From Proteiniphilum sp. UBA4084 (GTDB lineage Bacteria > Bacteroidota > Bacteroidia > Bacteroidales > Dysgonomonadaceae): DNA of 30,913 bases. This document shows, in pieces, positions 1 through 6,919 of this stretch (the stretch's first letter is position 1; every line of letters starts with the position of its first letter). The stretch spans positions 1 through 30,913 of the forward strand of contig DFYK01000119.1 in the NCBI GenBank assembly GCA_002383605.1, written 5' to 3'. The translations under genes were made by a program, and so were the position numbers. The notes below the pieces were generated by a model. The model saw only the letters and a program-made list of their open reading frames with translations, was not told the DNA's origin and ran no database searches.

Positions 1-83
1 AATGTATCGAAATTGCCAGGGATTCACTGTATGGTAAAAAGGCGTTGAAGGTGTTGGAGAAGTTTATCGAAATCAATTCTTGA
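1..83 (+). CDS. trpD: Anthranilate phosphoribosyltransferase, C-terminal fragment
   Basis: Only the last 26 codons are present, in the frame that starts at base 3 and ends at TGA 81-83. The peptide ends ARDSLYGKKALKVLEKFIEINS. The pattern of a glycine followed by KALxxLxxF resembles the C-terminal helix of TrpD proteins. TrpD attaches phosphoribose from PRPP to anthranilate in the second step of tryptophan synthesis. The assignment rests mainly on position: trpC, trpF and trpA follow in the usual Bacteroidota trp order. The fragment is too short for certainty, and another trp gene is possible but less likely. Confidence 0.65.
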   Translation, partial: CIEIARDSLYGKKALKVLEKFIEINS

Positions 84-84
84 A

Positions 85-119
85 AAGAACCAAGAACCAA
101 GAATCAAGATCCGGGATCA
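85..119. repeat. Heptanucleotide tandem array in the trpD-trpC spacer
   Basis: Directly after the trpD stop the sequence reads as 7-nt units: AAGAACC, AAGAACC, AAGAATC, AAGATCC and the diverged GGGATCA. The first two are identical and each later unit drifts by one to three bases. A 7-nt period is not a whole number of codons, so this is not a coding repeat. It lies about 60 nt before the trpC start. Confidence 0.8.
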
Positions 120-177
120 GTAGTAATCATCTATCTGTCTATTGATTGTCTTGTATCTTTTGTCAAAAAAATAATAT

Positions 178-966
178 ATGGAAGATATACTAAGTGAAAT
201 CGTGGCCCACAAAAGGAAAGAGGTGGTACTGCAAAAGGAAAGGGTTCCCCTTACAGAACTGGAGAAGCAACTGCCACAGACGGAAGTTCCTTTTTGGTCT
301 TTGAAGAAGGCATTGCAGCTTTCGCCGACGGGAATTATTGCCGAGTTCAAGCGTCGTTCACCCAGCAAGGGGTGGATCAACCAGTCGGCCCGTGCCGACG
401 AGGTGACCCGTGCTTACGAGACGGCCGGCGCTGCGGCCTTGTCGGTGCTCACTGATGAGACCTTCTTCGGAGGCACCCTGGCCGACTTGAAAAAGGCGTC
501 GCAGACGGTACACATTCCGGTGATGCGGAAAGAGTTTATTGTGGATGCCTATCAGCTTTTTGAAGCGAAGTTGGCCGGTGCGGGTGCGGTACTGCTTATT
601 GCAGCGGCCATCACGAAGCACGAGTGCCGGCAGTTCACGGAACTGGCCCATCAACTGCAGCTGGAAGTATTGCTGGAGCTGCACGATGAGCGGGAAACGG
701 AGTATATCACTCCCTTCCACCAGCTTGTCGGAGTGAACAACCGCAATCTGGGAAGCTTTGTGACCGACCTGCAAAAATCGTTCCGGATGGCTGAACTGTT
801 GCCTTCTGAGGCTGTATGGGTCTCCGAGAGTGGCATCTCCGATCCGGTCATCCTGAAAGAGTTGCGCCAAGCAGGATACAAAGGATTTCTGATTGGCGAG
901 AACTTTATGAAAACTGCCGATCCGGGGAAGAGCCTTAGAGATTTTTTGCGGGAAATTGAAAGCTGA
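178..966 (+). CDS. trpC: Indole-3-glycerol-phosphate synthase
   Basis: This cytoplasmic (beta/alpha)8-barrel enzyme closes and decarboxylates carboxyphenylaminodeoxyribulose phosphate to indole-3-glycerol phosphate, the fourth step of tryptophan synthesis. The 262-residue product has the normal single-domain length. The family signature EFKRRSPSKG is at residues 56-65, with catalytic Glu56 and Lys58. A second active-site lysine lies in MRKEF (Lys118), followed by the GVNNRNL loop (about 185-191), SESGI (Glu217) and the phosphate-binding FLIGENF near the C-terminus. The ATG at 178 is the only sensible start, preceded by an A-rich stretch typical of the phylum. It is a stand-alone TrpC, not fused to TrpF as in enterobacteria. 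Its stop codon TGA is already part of the heptad array that fills the spacer to trpF. Confidence 0.97.
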   Translation: MEDILSEIVAHKRKEVVLQKERVPLTELEKQLPQTEVPFWSLKKALQLSPTGIIAEFKRRSPSKGWINQSARADEVTRAYETAGAAALSVLTDETFFGGTLADLKKASQTVHIPVMRKEFIVDAYQLFEAKLAGAGAVLLIAAAITKHECRQFTELAHQLQLEVLLELHDERETEYITPFHQLVGVNNRNLGSFVTDLQKSFRMAELLPSEAVWVSESGISDPVILKELRQAGYKGFLIGENFMKTADPGKSLRDFLREIES

Positions 967-1098
967 AAACTAAACCGTTGTACGTTACAAGTTTTTACTT
1001 ACAAGCTGACTTCTGACCGCTGACAGTTAAACCCCAAACCGCTAAACATGCAGCATTTTACAAAACAAAGCTGACAGCTGATTGCTGACAGCTGAAAG
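963..1098. repeat. Heptanucleotide array in the trpC-trpF spacer
   Basis: Units with a CTGA core recur at exact 7-nt steps at 1006, 1013 and 1020, and again at 1071, 1078, 1085 and 1092. Between and before these the same period continues in decayed form: CTAA at 970, GTTG at 977, GTTA at 984, GTTT at 991, CTTA at 998, TTAA at 1027 and CCAA at 1034, with one-base phase slips near 1005 and 1041. The trpC stop itself sits in a CTGA at 963. The array ends about 10 nt before the trpF ATG. The 12-mer GCTGACAGCTGA occurs twice, at 1070-1081 and 1084-1095. Confidence 0.8.
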
Positions 1099-1108
1099 CA
1101 AAAAAATC

Positions 1109-1720
1109 ATGATTATCAAAGTATGCGGCATGCGCGATGCGGCCAACATCAGAGAGCTCGAACTGCTCGATATCGACTGGATGGGATTTATTTTTTACCC
1201 CGGTTCATCCCGTTATGTCGGAAGGAACTTGAGCTACATCCCTTCAAAAGTAAAGAAAATCGGTGTGTTTGTCGACCAGGATCCCCAGATCGTACGGGAG
1301 CGGGCAAAGCAAAATCAGTTGGATGCCATTCAACTTCATGGGAACGAGCCGCCCTGGTATTGCATTAATTTACGCGAAGAGGGGTATAGGATAATTAAGT
1401 CATTCGGAATAGATGAAGATGGTTTTGTACCCACTGCACAACTGGATGCCTATGAGGGGAAATGTGATTATTTTCTTTTTGACCGGAAAACAATGCTTCA
1501 TGGCGGTTCAGGAAGAAAGTTCGACTGGAGCAGGCTGGCCGACTATCCGGGTGACACACCTTTCCTGTTGAGTGGCGGTATTTCGTCCGAAGATGTGGAG
1601 GAAATTAAATCATTTGTTCACCCCCGGTTTGCGGGGATCGATATCAACAGCCGTTTTGAGATTGAACCGGCGTTGAAGGATATTGAAATGATAAAGGAAT
1701 TTGTAAAACAATTGCGCTGA
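1109..1720 (+). CDS. trpF: Phosphoribosylanthranilate isomerase
   Basis: The enzyme performs the Amadori rearrangement of N-(5-phosphoribosyl)anthranilate to CdRP, the substrate of the preceding gene's product. The protein is 203 residues, normal for a monofunctional TrpF. It opens with MIIKVCGMRD, which carries catalytic Cys6. The general acid is probably Asp125 in FLFDRKT, followed by the GGSGRKFDW phosphate loop and the LLSGGIS motif. The ATG at 1109 was chosen because family members begin right at the (I)KxCG motif. An in-frame TTG at 1082 would add nine residues encoded by the heptad repeat and is rejected. The gene is enclosed by heptad arrays on both sides. Confidence 0.96.
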   Translation: MIIKVCGMRDAANIRELELLDIDWMGFIFYPGSSRYVGRNLSYIPSKVKKIGVFVDQDPQIVRERAKQNQLDAIQLHGNEPPWYCINLREEGYRIIKSFGIDEDGFVPTAQLDAYEGKCDYFLFDRKTMLHGGSGRKFDWSRLADYPGDTPFLLSGGISSEDVEEIKSFVHPRFAGIDINSRFEIEPALKDIEMIKEFVKQLR

Positions 1721-1734
1721 AAAACAATAAGCTG

Positions 1735-1762
1735 TCAGCTATCAGTGTTCAGCTGTCAGCCT
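1735..1762. repeat. Heptanucleotide array in the trpF-trpA spacer
   Basis: Four consecutive 7-nt units start with TCAG at 1735, 1742, 1749 and 1756 (TCAGCTA, TCAGTGT, TCAGCTG, TCAGCCT). The orientation is opposite to the CTGA units upstream of trpF. TCAGCTGTCAGC at 1749-1760 is the exact reverse complement of GCTGACAGCTGA at 1070-1081 and 1084-1095. Confidence 0.75.
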
Positions 1763-1818
1763 TTTAGGTGGGTTGATGTTATAGTAGGAAATATAAAATA
1801 AAAGTTAGAAATAAATAT

Positions 1819-2595
1819 ATGAACAGAATCGACAAACTATTTCAGGAGAAGGGAAACAATATATTATCGGTTTATTTTACTGCGGGGTATCCCGAGCTTG
1901 ACGATACCGTGAAAGTGATGCAGGCGCTGGAGAAAAATGGGGTGGATATGCTCGAAATTGGTGTGCCATTCAGTGACCCCATGGCCGACGGTCCTGTGAT
2001 TCAGGCATCGGGAACGCAGGCTTTGCGTAACGGCATGCGTGTGAAAACTCTTTTTTCACAATTGACCGATGTGCGACAGTCGGTTTCCATCCCGCTTGTG
2101 CTGATGGGTTATCTCAACCCGATCATTCAATTCGGTTTTGAGAATTACTGCCGTGAAGCAGCACGGTGTGGGGTAGATGGATTCATTATACCCGACCTTC
2201 CCTATGCCGTGTATATGGAATCATACAAGCCGGTTGCTGAAAAGTATGGATTGCACATGATTATGCTGATCACGCCCGAAACTTCGGAAGAGCGAATCAG
2301 GATGATCGACCAGCATACCTCCGGCTTTATCTATATGGTTTCATCCGCCTCGGTTACCGGAGCAAAGAACCGGTTCAGCGATGAAAATCTGGCCTATTTC
2401 CGACGGGTGAATGCCATGCAACTGAAGAATCCGCGGCTGATCGGCTTCGGGATATCCAACAAGGAGACATTTGATGCAGCCTGCCGTGAAGCATCGGGAG
2501 CCATTATCGGCAGCAAGTTTATTTCGCTGTTGGGAAGTGAGAAATCAATTGATGAGGCGGCCAAAAAGCTGATCATTGCGATTGATCCAAAGTGA
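1819..2595 (+). CDS. trpA: Tryptophan synthase alpha chain
   Basis: TrpA cleaves indole-3-glycerol phosphate to indole and glyceraldehyde 3-phosphate and passes indole through a tunnel to TrpB. The 258-residue protein has the family landmarks: FTAGYP near the N-terminus, the signature EIGVPFSDPMADGP with the catalytic acids Glu46 and Asp57, the substrate loop around VSSASVTGAK, and GFGISN and IIGSKF in the phosphate site. The trpB partner is not in this window and presumably lies upstream with trpE, trpG and trpD. TrpA is the last trp gene here; the next gene is unrelated and has its own promoter-like site. The A-rich leader before ATG 1819 has no Shine-Dalgarno sequence, which is usual for the phylum. 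Confidence 0.97.
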   Translation: MNRIDKLFQEKGNNILSVYFTAGYPELDDTVKVMQALEKNGVDMLEIGVPFSDPMADGPVIQASGTQALRNGMRVKTLFSQLTDVRQSVSIPLVLMGYLNPIIQFGFENYCREAARCGVDGFIIPDLPYAVYMESYKPVAEKYGLHMIMLITPETSEERIRMIDQHTSGFIYMVSSASVTGAKNRFSDENLAYFRRVNAMQLKNPRLIGFGISNKETFDAACREASGAIIGSKFISLLGSEKSIDEAAKKLIIAIDPK

Positions 2596-2696
2596 AAGGA
2601 ACTTATGTCATGATTATTATAAAGTAATAACCATAAGATAATAATGAGAAATAGTAATATCCGGAATGAAAAATGAATAAATCGGTTTACAGATAT

Positions 2697-2704
2697 TACC
2701 TTTG
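2697..2704 (+). promoter_or_regulatory. Bacteroidota -7 element before the EamA gene
   Basis: TACCTTTG followed by CA matches the Bacteroidota -7 consensus TAnnTTTG. It lies 43 nt before the EamA start and separates that gene from the trp operon. No clear -33 TTTG is seen at the expected spacing. Confidence 0.55.
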
Positions 2705-2747
2705 CACATCGTTTGTGGTGGAACCCTAAAAACAGACGACCTGCTTC

Positions 2748-3632
2748 ATGCTTTTTCAAACACACATTGGTGAAATTGCCTCTTTGCTGACGGCGGTTTG
2801 CTGGACACTGAGTGCCATTTTTTTCGAGAAAGCCGGCCGGCGTGTAGGCTCGTTGTCGGTGAATATCATTCGGATCTTTCTGGGAATCATCTTTCTGGGA
2901 ATGACCACACTGTTTACACGTGGCATGTTTTTCCCAATGGATGCCACCCCCTATAACTGGCTTTGGCTGGGTATATCGGGTATCGTCGGCTTTTTCCTGG
3001 GTGATCTGTTTTTATTCAGATCTTATCTCATCATCGGGTCCCGTACTTCACAACTGGTGATGAGCCTTGCGCCCATGATCACAGCTGTCATCGGATGGTT
3101 TTTCCTGCATGAGATCCTGTCGCCCAAGAGCATATTGGGTATTGTGGTGAGCGTGGTGGGAATCATGATTGTGGTGGCAGGAAAAAAACTGAAACTGAAT
3201 GTGCCGCTCCGGGGATTTTTATATGCACTGGGAGGTGCATTGGGACAGGCAGTCGGCCTGATTCTCAGTAAAAAGGGGATGGGCGATTACGATGCGGTGG
3301 CGGCCACACAGATTCGCGCCATCTTCGGGTTTGCTGCTTTTGTTCTGCTGGTCACCTTTATGCGCAGGTGGAAGCGGGTTTTTCTGGCTGTCGGCGACAA
3401 AGAAGGGATGAAGGGGATCACCGTGGGCGCTATTTTCGGACCTTTTATCGGTGTGGCTCTGTCGCTCTATGCGGTGCAGCATACCGAAACAGGCATCGCT
3501 TCGGCACTGATGGCGCTGACGCCCATCTTCATTATCCTGCCTTCGGCCATCATGTTCAAAGAAAAGATCACAGCCCGTCAGGTGATCGGCGCGGTGATCA
3601 GTATCGCCGGAGCGACTATTTTCTTTTTGTAG
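2748..3632 (+). CDS. EamA/DMT-family membrane transporter
   Basis: This is a 294-residue, very hydrophobic protein made of two repeated EamA halves (about residues 9-144 and 150-292) with roughly ten transmembrane helices. It belongs to the drug/metabolite transporter superfamily. The second half ends in the typical pattern LTPIFIILPSAIMFKEKIT followed by a final helix. Family members in the inner membrane export amino acids, sugars or other metabolites, but sequence alone does not give the substrate. It follows trpA at 152 bp, so export of an aromatic compound is conceivable, though the separate promoter-like site argues against operon membership. It converges with the next gene, with six bases between the stop codons and no visible terminator. 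Confidence 0.9.
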   Translation: MLFQTHIGEIASLLTAVCWTLSAIFFEKAGRRVGSLSVNIIRIFLGIIFLGMTTLFTRGMFFPMDATPYNWLWLGISGIVGFFLGDLFLFRSYLIIGSRTSQLVMSLAPMITAVIGWFFLHEILSPKSILGIVVSVVGIMIVVAGKKLKLNVPLRGFLYALGGALGQAVGLILSKKGMGDYDAVAATQIRAIFGFAAFVLLVTFMRRWKRVFLAVGDKEGMKGITVGAIFGPFIGVALSLYAVQHTETGIASALMALTPIFIILPSAIMFKEKITARQVIGAVISIAGATIFFL

Positions 3633-3638
3633 GAAGTT

Positions 3639-4700
3639 TTATTCAACCGCGATGGTTTTTTTCTCCTTGCTGCTATGGAATGCAAGTTCAATGATATGCA
3701 TCACATTGCGGGCTTCCTCCGCTTTGACGGCAATCTCCGTTTTACCCAGTATGGCATCGCGCAGGTTGATGAAGTAGTCGCGGTAATCACCTAACTCACT
3801 CTCCAGTTTGCCTTTTATTTTCACTCCCTTATACTCGGCGTCGATGCTTCCCCAGATGCTTTTCGGTTCCCGTCCCCAGTCTTTTCCCTGTGGAATGGCA
3901 CCACCGTCCAGGGTGGCCTCCTGCACGTCGAGCCCATACTTCACATAGGAGCCGTTTGTGCCATGCAGCATAAAGGTGGGTCCCGGAATGCGGCAGATCA
4001 TTCCCGATTTCAGTGTGGCGGTGAAGGAGGGGTAATGGAGACGCACGTCGAAATGGTCATCAGCTTTCGCCCACGCACGCTGCGAGTTGATTTCGGCCGT
4101 CACCGCTTCGGGCATACCAAAGAACCATAATGCCTGATCGACAAGGTGAGCGCCCAGATCGTAAAAAATACCCGAACCGGGGAGGGGTTGTTCGCGCCAG
4201 GCGCCATTGGGACGGGGATCGGTACGGTATCGGTCGAAATGTGATTCATAGTCTACAATTTCACCCAACAGGCCACTGTCGAGTAGTTTCTTGACGGTGC
4301 GTGTGTCGCTCGTAAAACGTCGGTTGTGATAGACAGTGAGAATCTTTTTCTGTCTTGCGGCCAGTTCTATCAATTCATCGGCTTCAGCCACGTTGACGGT
4401 GAACGGCTTTTCCACCACCACATGCTTGCCGGCCAGCAGTGCTTCCCGTGCCCAGTGAAAATGATCGGTATTGGGAGAGGTGACAATGACCAGATCGATC
4501 TCGGGGTCATCGATGATGCTCTTTCCGTCGGGCACGACTGCCGTCACGGGGTAACGCTCGTCGATGAGCGCAATGCTTTGGGGTTTGGAGGTGCTGATTT
4601 TGGTCAGTTCATATCCTTCCACCACATCAATAAAGGGGGCATGAAAAACACGGCCGGAAAGCCCGTAACCGATAATGCCAGTGCGAATGTTGGTCGACAT
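3639..4700 (-). CDS. Gfo/Idh/MocA oxidoreductase, YdgJ/IolW-like
   Basis: The protein is a 353-residue cytoplasmic NAD(P)-dependent dehydrogenase. An N-terminal Rossmann domain opens with GIIGYGLSGRVFHAP. The family lysine lies in VVEKPFTVNVAEA (about residues 94-106), and a C-terminal alpha/beta substrate domain follows. HNRRFTSDTRT, ESHFDRYR, GSGIFYDLGAHLVDQA and NGSYVKYGLD match my memory of E. coli YdgJ and the scyllo-inositol dehydrogenase IolW closely, so oxidation or reduction of a cyclic polyol or sugar is the best guess. The histidine of DLGAHLVDQ is the likely catalytic residue of the family. No inositol or sugar genes lie next to it, so the substrate stays open. Confidence 0.88.
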   Translation of the reverse strand: MSTNIRTGIIGYGLSGRVFHAPFIDVVEGYELTKISTSKPQSIALIDERYPVTAVVPDGKSIIDDPEIDLVIVTSPNTDHFHWAREALLAGKHVVVEKPFTVNVAEADELIELAARQKKILTVYHNRRFTSDTRTVKKLLDSGLLGEIVDYESHFDRYRTDPRPNGAWREQPLPGSGIFYDLGAHLVDQALWFFGMPEAVTAEINSQRAWAKADDHFDVRLHYPSFTATLKSGMICRIPGPTFMLHGTNGSYVKYGLDVQEATLDGGAIPQGKDWGREPKSIWGSIDAEYKGVKIKGKLESELGDYRDYFINLRDAILGKTEIAVKAEEARNVMHIIELAFHSSKEKKTIAVE

Positions 4701-4734
4701 AGGTTATTTTTTTGGGTTATTGGATGTACGTTTT

Positions 4735-4742
4735 CAAAGATA
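4735..4742 (-). promoter_or_regulatory. -7 element for the YdgJ/IolW-like gene
   Basis: On the minus strand TATCTTTG matches TAnnTTTG exactly. It lies 35 nt before the ATG at 4700, in the 85-bp gap after rdgB. No good -33 element is visible. Confidence 0.5.
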
Positions 4743-4785
4743 GACAATTTTGTGAAAAGAATGAAGGGATTAACGGGAAACACTT

Positions 4786-5364
4786 TTATTGTTCGGTCAG
4801 AAATTGTGCCAGCTGATGGGTAGCCAGCGCGCGGTGGCTAATCTGATTCTTCACGTCGTTGCCCAACTCAGCGAATGTCTGATCCTTTCCTTCAGGCACA
4901 AAAACAGGATCATATCCAAAGCCGGCTTCCCCTCTTCTTTCTTCGATGATCTTTCCATTGACCACCCCTTCAAAAAAGTGTTTTTCATTACCGATCAGCA
5001 GTGCGATCACGGTGCGGAAACGGGCATTGCGGTTCTTCGCTCCCTTCAGTTCATGGAGGAGCTTTATCATATTGTCCACCGCGTTGCAAGTTTCACCGGC
5101 ATAACGGGAGGAGTAAACGCCCGGGGCGCCGCCGAGTGCTTCCACCTCCAGACCTGTGTCATCGGCAAAGCAGTCGTAGCCAAATTTCTCTTTTATATAA
5201 CGCGCCTTAAGAAGCGCGTTCTCCTCCAGTGTGGTACCCGTTTCCTCAATCTCATCGTTACAATGGATGTCAGCAAGGCTGAGAATTTGTAATGATCCAT
5301 CTGTGATTTTCCGGATCTCATCGAGTTTGTGTTTGTTGTTGGTCGCGAATACTATTTTCTTCAT
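4786..5364 (-). CDS. rdgB: XTP/dITP pyrophosphatase (RdgB/HAM1)
   Basis: RdgB hydrolyses deaminated purine triphosphates (dITP, XTP, dXTP) to monophosphates and pyrophosphate, keeping them out of DNA and RNA. The 192-residue product has the family's full length. It begins MKKIVFATNNKHKLDEI, the substrate P-loop-like region. It carries FADDTGLEV with the metal-binding acidic pair Asp68-Asp69, GAPGVYSSRYAG, GFGYDPVF and a terminal SHRALA motif. Its ATG overlaps the stop codon of the upstream gene by one base (TAATG), so its translation is probably coupled to that lipoprotein gene. Confidence 0.96.
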   Translation of the reverse strand: MKKIVFATNNKHKLDEIRKITDGSLQILSLADIHCNDEIEETGTTLEENALLKARYIKEKFGYDCFADDTGLEVEALGGAPGVYSSRYAGETCNAVDNMIKLLHELKGAKNRNARFRTVIALLIGNEKHFFEGVVNGKIIEERRGEAGFGYDPVFVPEGKDQTFAELGNDVKNQISHRALATHQLAQFLTEQ

Positions 5365-6722
5365 TATCGTTGTTCCTTGCGCATTTGTTGTTCACGTAGT
5401 TGTTCTCTCTGTTTTATGGTAGCTTCCCTTTTACGTTGCCGCTTCCGGAGTTCCTTCTCGCGTTGACGGATCTTCACTTTTCTTTCCTTTTCCCGTTCTT
5501 TTAACAGTTTCTCCCTGCTTTTGTTTGTGACTGACTGCTGATTTTGTTGCAATGCCTCGGCGGCTTTTTGCTCAAGCTGCACCTTTAGCTGCTCCATCGT
5601 TTTAGGTCGGTTAATGACAGATGATGGCTGTTCTGATTGGAAATTGGTTATTTTGGGATGCGGTGAAGGCCGGGGTACGGAGTCGGTCACCGTCGCGCCG
5701 AACGAGGAGCGTTTTAGATAAGCCTGATAATAGTCCTGAAAGTGGTGTGTCTCTGGGTCTTGTTTTTCATCTGGGTCTTGTTTTTCGGCCGTGTCAGGTT
5801 TCTCGGTCGGCTCTGGTATTTCAGTCCGGGTCGGTTTGTCTCGCAACGCCAGTTGTGCCAGGCTGGCTTGTCTGATGAATTCTGCCGGTGTACTGAGTCC
5901 CTTCACATCCTCAAAAGCCTGCCAGGCCATTGCTTTTTCACCCTGGAGTGCATAGATTTGTCCGAGTAAATACTGGAGACGTTTTTTTTGCCTGAAATTT
6001 TTCTCCCGGTCAATGGTTTTTTTCAGCCAGGGGATGGCGTCAGCATACTCCTTTTTGTGAATGAGCCTGGCAGTATATGTTTCCGTATAGAGATCGCGCA
6101 GATGAGGCGGCATTGTTTTGCTTTGCAGTGCATAGAGCATGTTCCCGGCATCATACTCTCTGCCCGTCTCCGTGTAGATGCGCAACAGCCAAATCTCGGT
6201 TTCGGTGTTTAGCTCTCTGTCCTGATTAAACAGTCGTTGTATTTGCATGAATACTGCCAACGCCGTATCATAGTCTCCATTTTGCAGATGGGCTTTGCCC
6301 AGCAGCAGCCAGGCGTTGTGAGTAAAAGGGTTGAACTCCTCCTGCCGGAGCCATTGCCTGAATGCCTGTGTCTGCGGTTGCGACGGATCGCGTCGGGGTT
6401 TGGCTGAGATGGAATGCTCCTGGATAGCTCTGGATGTCTTTTCTACTACCGGATCGAAAGGCCCTCCGGCCATTTTTTTATCCTGCGCGGGTGACACAGG
6501 ATAAAAAGGGAGTAAGACTGCATAGTCTTCCGTAAAATATTCTGACTGATTCTCCAGAATCTCGTTGTAGGCTTTCTCGGCATTGTAGTAGATGTTGTAA
6601 CGGGTGGTCAGTTCATGGTAGGCGCGTGTTCCCGGCGTGTTCCTTTTGGTGGAACAACTCATGCCGAGCATCATTCCACAGAGGATCATCACACAATATA
6701 TGGGATTTATTTTTGCAGTCAC
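5364..6722 (-). CDS. PorW/SprE-like TPR lipoprotein
   Basis: The 452-residue protein starts with a lipoprotein signal: a hydrophobic stretch followed by MLGMSC, with Cys23 as the lipidated residue. The mature N-terminus (STKRNTPGTRAYHELTTRYN, then IYYNAEKAYNE) matches my memory of PorW/SprE, periplasmic lipoproteins of the type IX secretion system. TPR-like helices follow at about residues 135-300 (for example LLLGKAHLQNGDYDTALAVF). Next come a Pro/Glu/Asp-rich linker with EKQDPx repeats and a highly basic predicted coiled coil of about 70 residues at the C-terminus. It is shorter than the roughly 600-870 residues of known PorW/SprE proteins, so a T9SS role is inference. It is coupled to rdgB through TAATG. 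Confidence 0.7.
   Translation of the reverse strand: MTAKINPIYCVMILCGMMLGMSCSTKRNTPGTRAYHELTTRYNIYYNAEKAYNEILENQSEYFTEDYAVLLPFYPVSPAQDKKMAGGPFDPVVEKTSRAIQEHSISAKPRRDPSQPQTQAFRQWLRQEEFNPFTHNAWLLLGKAHLQNGDYDTALAVFMQIQRLFNQDRELNTETEIWLLRIYTETGREYDAGNMLYALQSKTMPPHLRDLYTETYTARLIHKKEYADAIPWLKKTIDREKNFRQKKRLQYLLGQIYALQGEKAMAWQAFEDVKGLSTPAEFIRQASLAQLALRDKPTRTEIPEPTEKPDTAEKQDPDEKQDPETHHFQDYYQAYLKRSSFGATVTDSVPRPSPHPKITNFQSEQPSSVINRPKTMEQLKVQLEQKAAEALQQNQQSVTNKSREKLLKEREKERKVKIRQREKELRKRQRKREATIKQREQLREQQMRKEQR
5752..5787 (-). repeat. 18-bp in-frame tandem duplication
   Basis: Two adjacent 18-bp units (TCTGGGTCTTGTTTTTCA and the same with a final G) differ at one base. They encode the repeated EKQDPD/EKQDPE segment in the linker of the TPR lipoprotein. 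The unit is six codons, so slippage would change linker length without shifting the frame. Confidence 0.8.
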
Positions 6723-6823
6723 CGTTTATCTGTTTTGCCGAGCTTTGTTTCTCTTACATCATAACTCGAAAAACAGGATTTTATTGTTTTGAAGAATCCA
6801 GGGTTGGTGAAATCACCTGAAAA

Positions 6824-6861
6824 GTATATCTTGCACTGTTATTGTATCGTGCAGGATATAC
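6824..6861. promoter_or_regulatory. Long inverted repeat upstream of the GH32 gene
   Basis: GTATATCTTGCAC (6824-6836) and GTGCAGGATATAC (6849-6861) are inverted arms of 13 bp with one mismatch, which would be a G-U pair in RNA. An A-T pair at 6823/6862 extends the arms to 14 bp around a 12-nt spacer. The repeat ends 58 nt before the GH32 ATG, in a 197-bp region between two divergent genes. Smaller perfect inverted repeats lie beside it: GGTGA-AA-TCACC at 6806-6817 and GATTTT-TG-AAAATC at 6891-6904. No run of T follows, so a regulator-binding site or leader hairpin is likelier than a terminator. I see no exact TAnnTTTG box in this region. Confidence 0.6.
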
Positions 6862-6919
6862 TGATCTATCACAAAGAAGGTACAAAACGAGATTTTTGAA
6901 AATCCATCATTTTAACCAT

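Noticed and set aside
358..870. Antisense open frame inside trpC
   Set aside because: The trpC frame carries all catalytic motifs, and no start context or family match supports the reverse frame.
84..1108. Heptad arrays as a CRISPR or as recombination (att) sites
   Set aside because: The units are 7 nt, contiguous and degenerate with no spacers, and no cas, integrase or transposase gene is present in the window.
2613..2629. TTATTA...TAATAA inverted repeat after trpA as a trp terminator
   Set aside because: The arms are six A-T pairs only, and no T-run follows. Too weak to call.
6842..6919. N-terminal extension of the GH32 protein from TTG 6842
   Set aside because: It would place 26 charged residues before a clear signal peptide and translate through the inverted repeat. 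ATG 6920 is the sound start.
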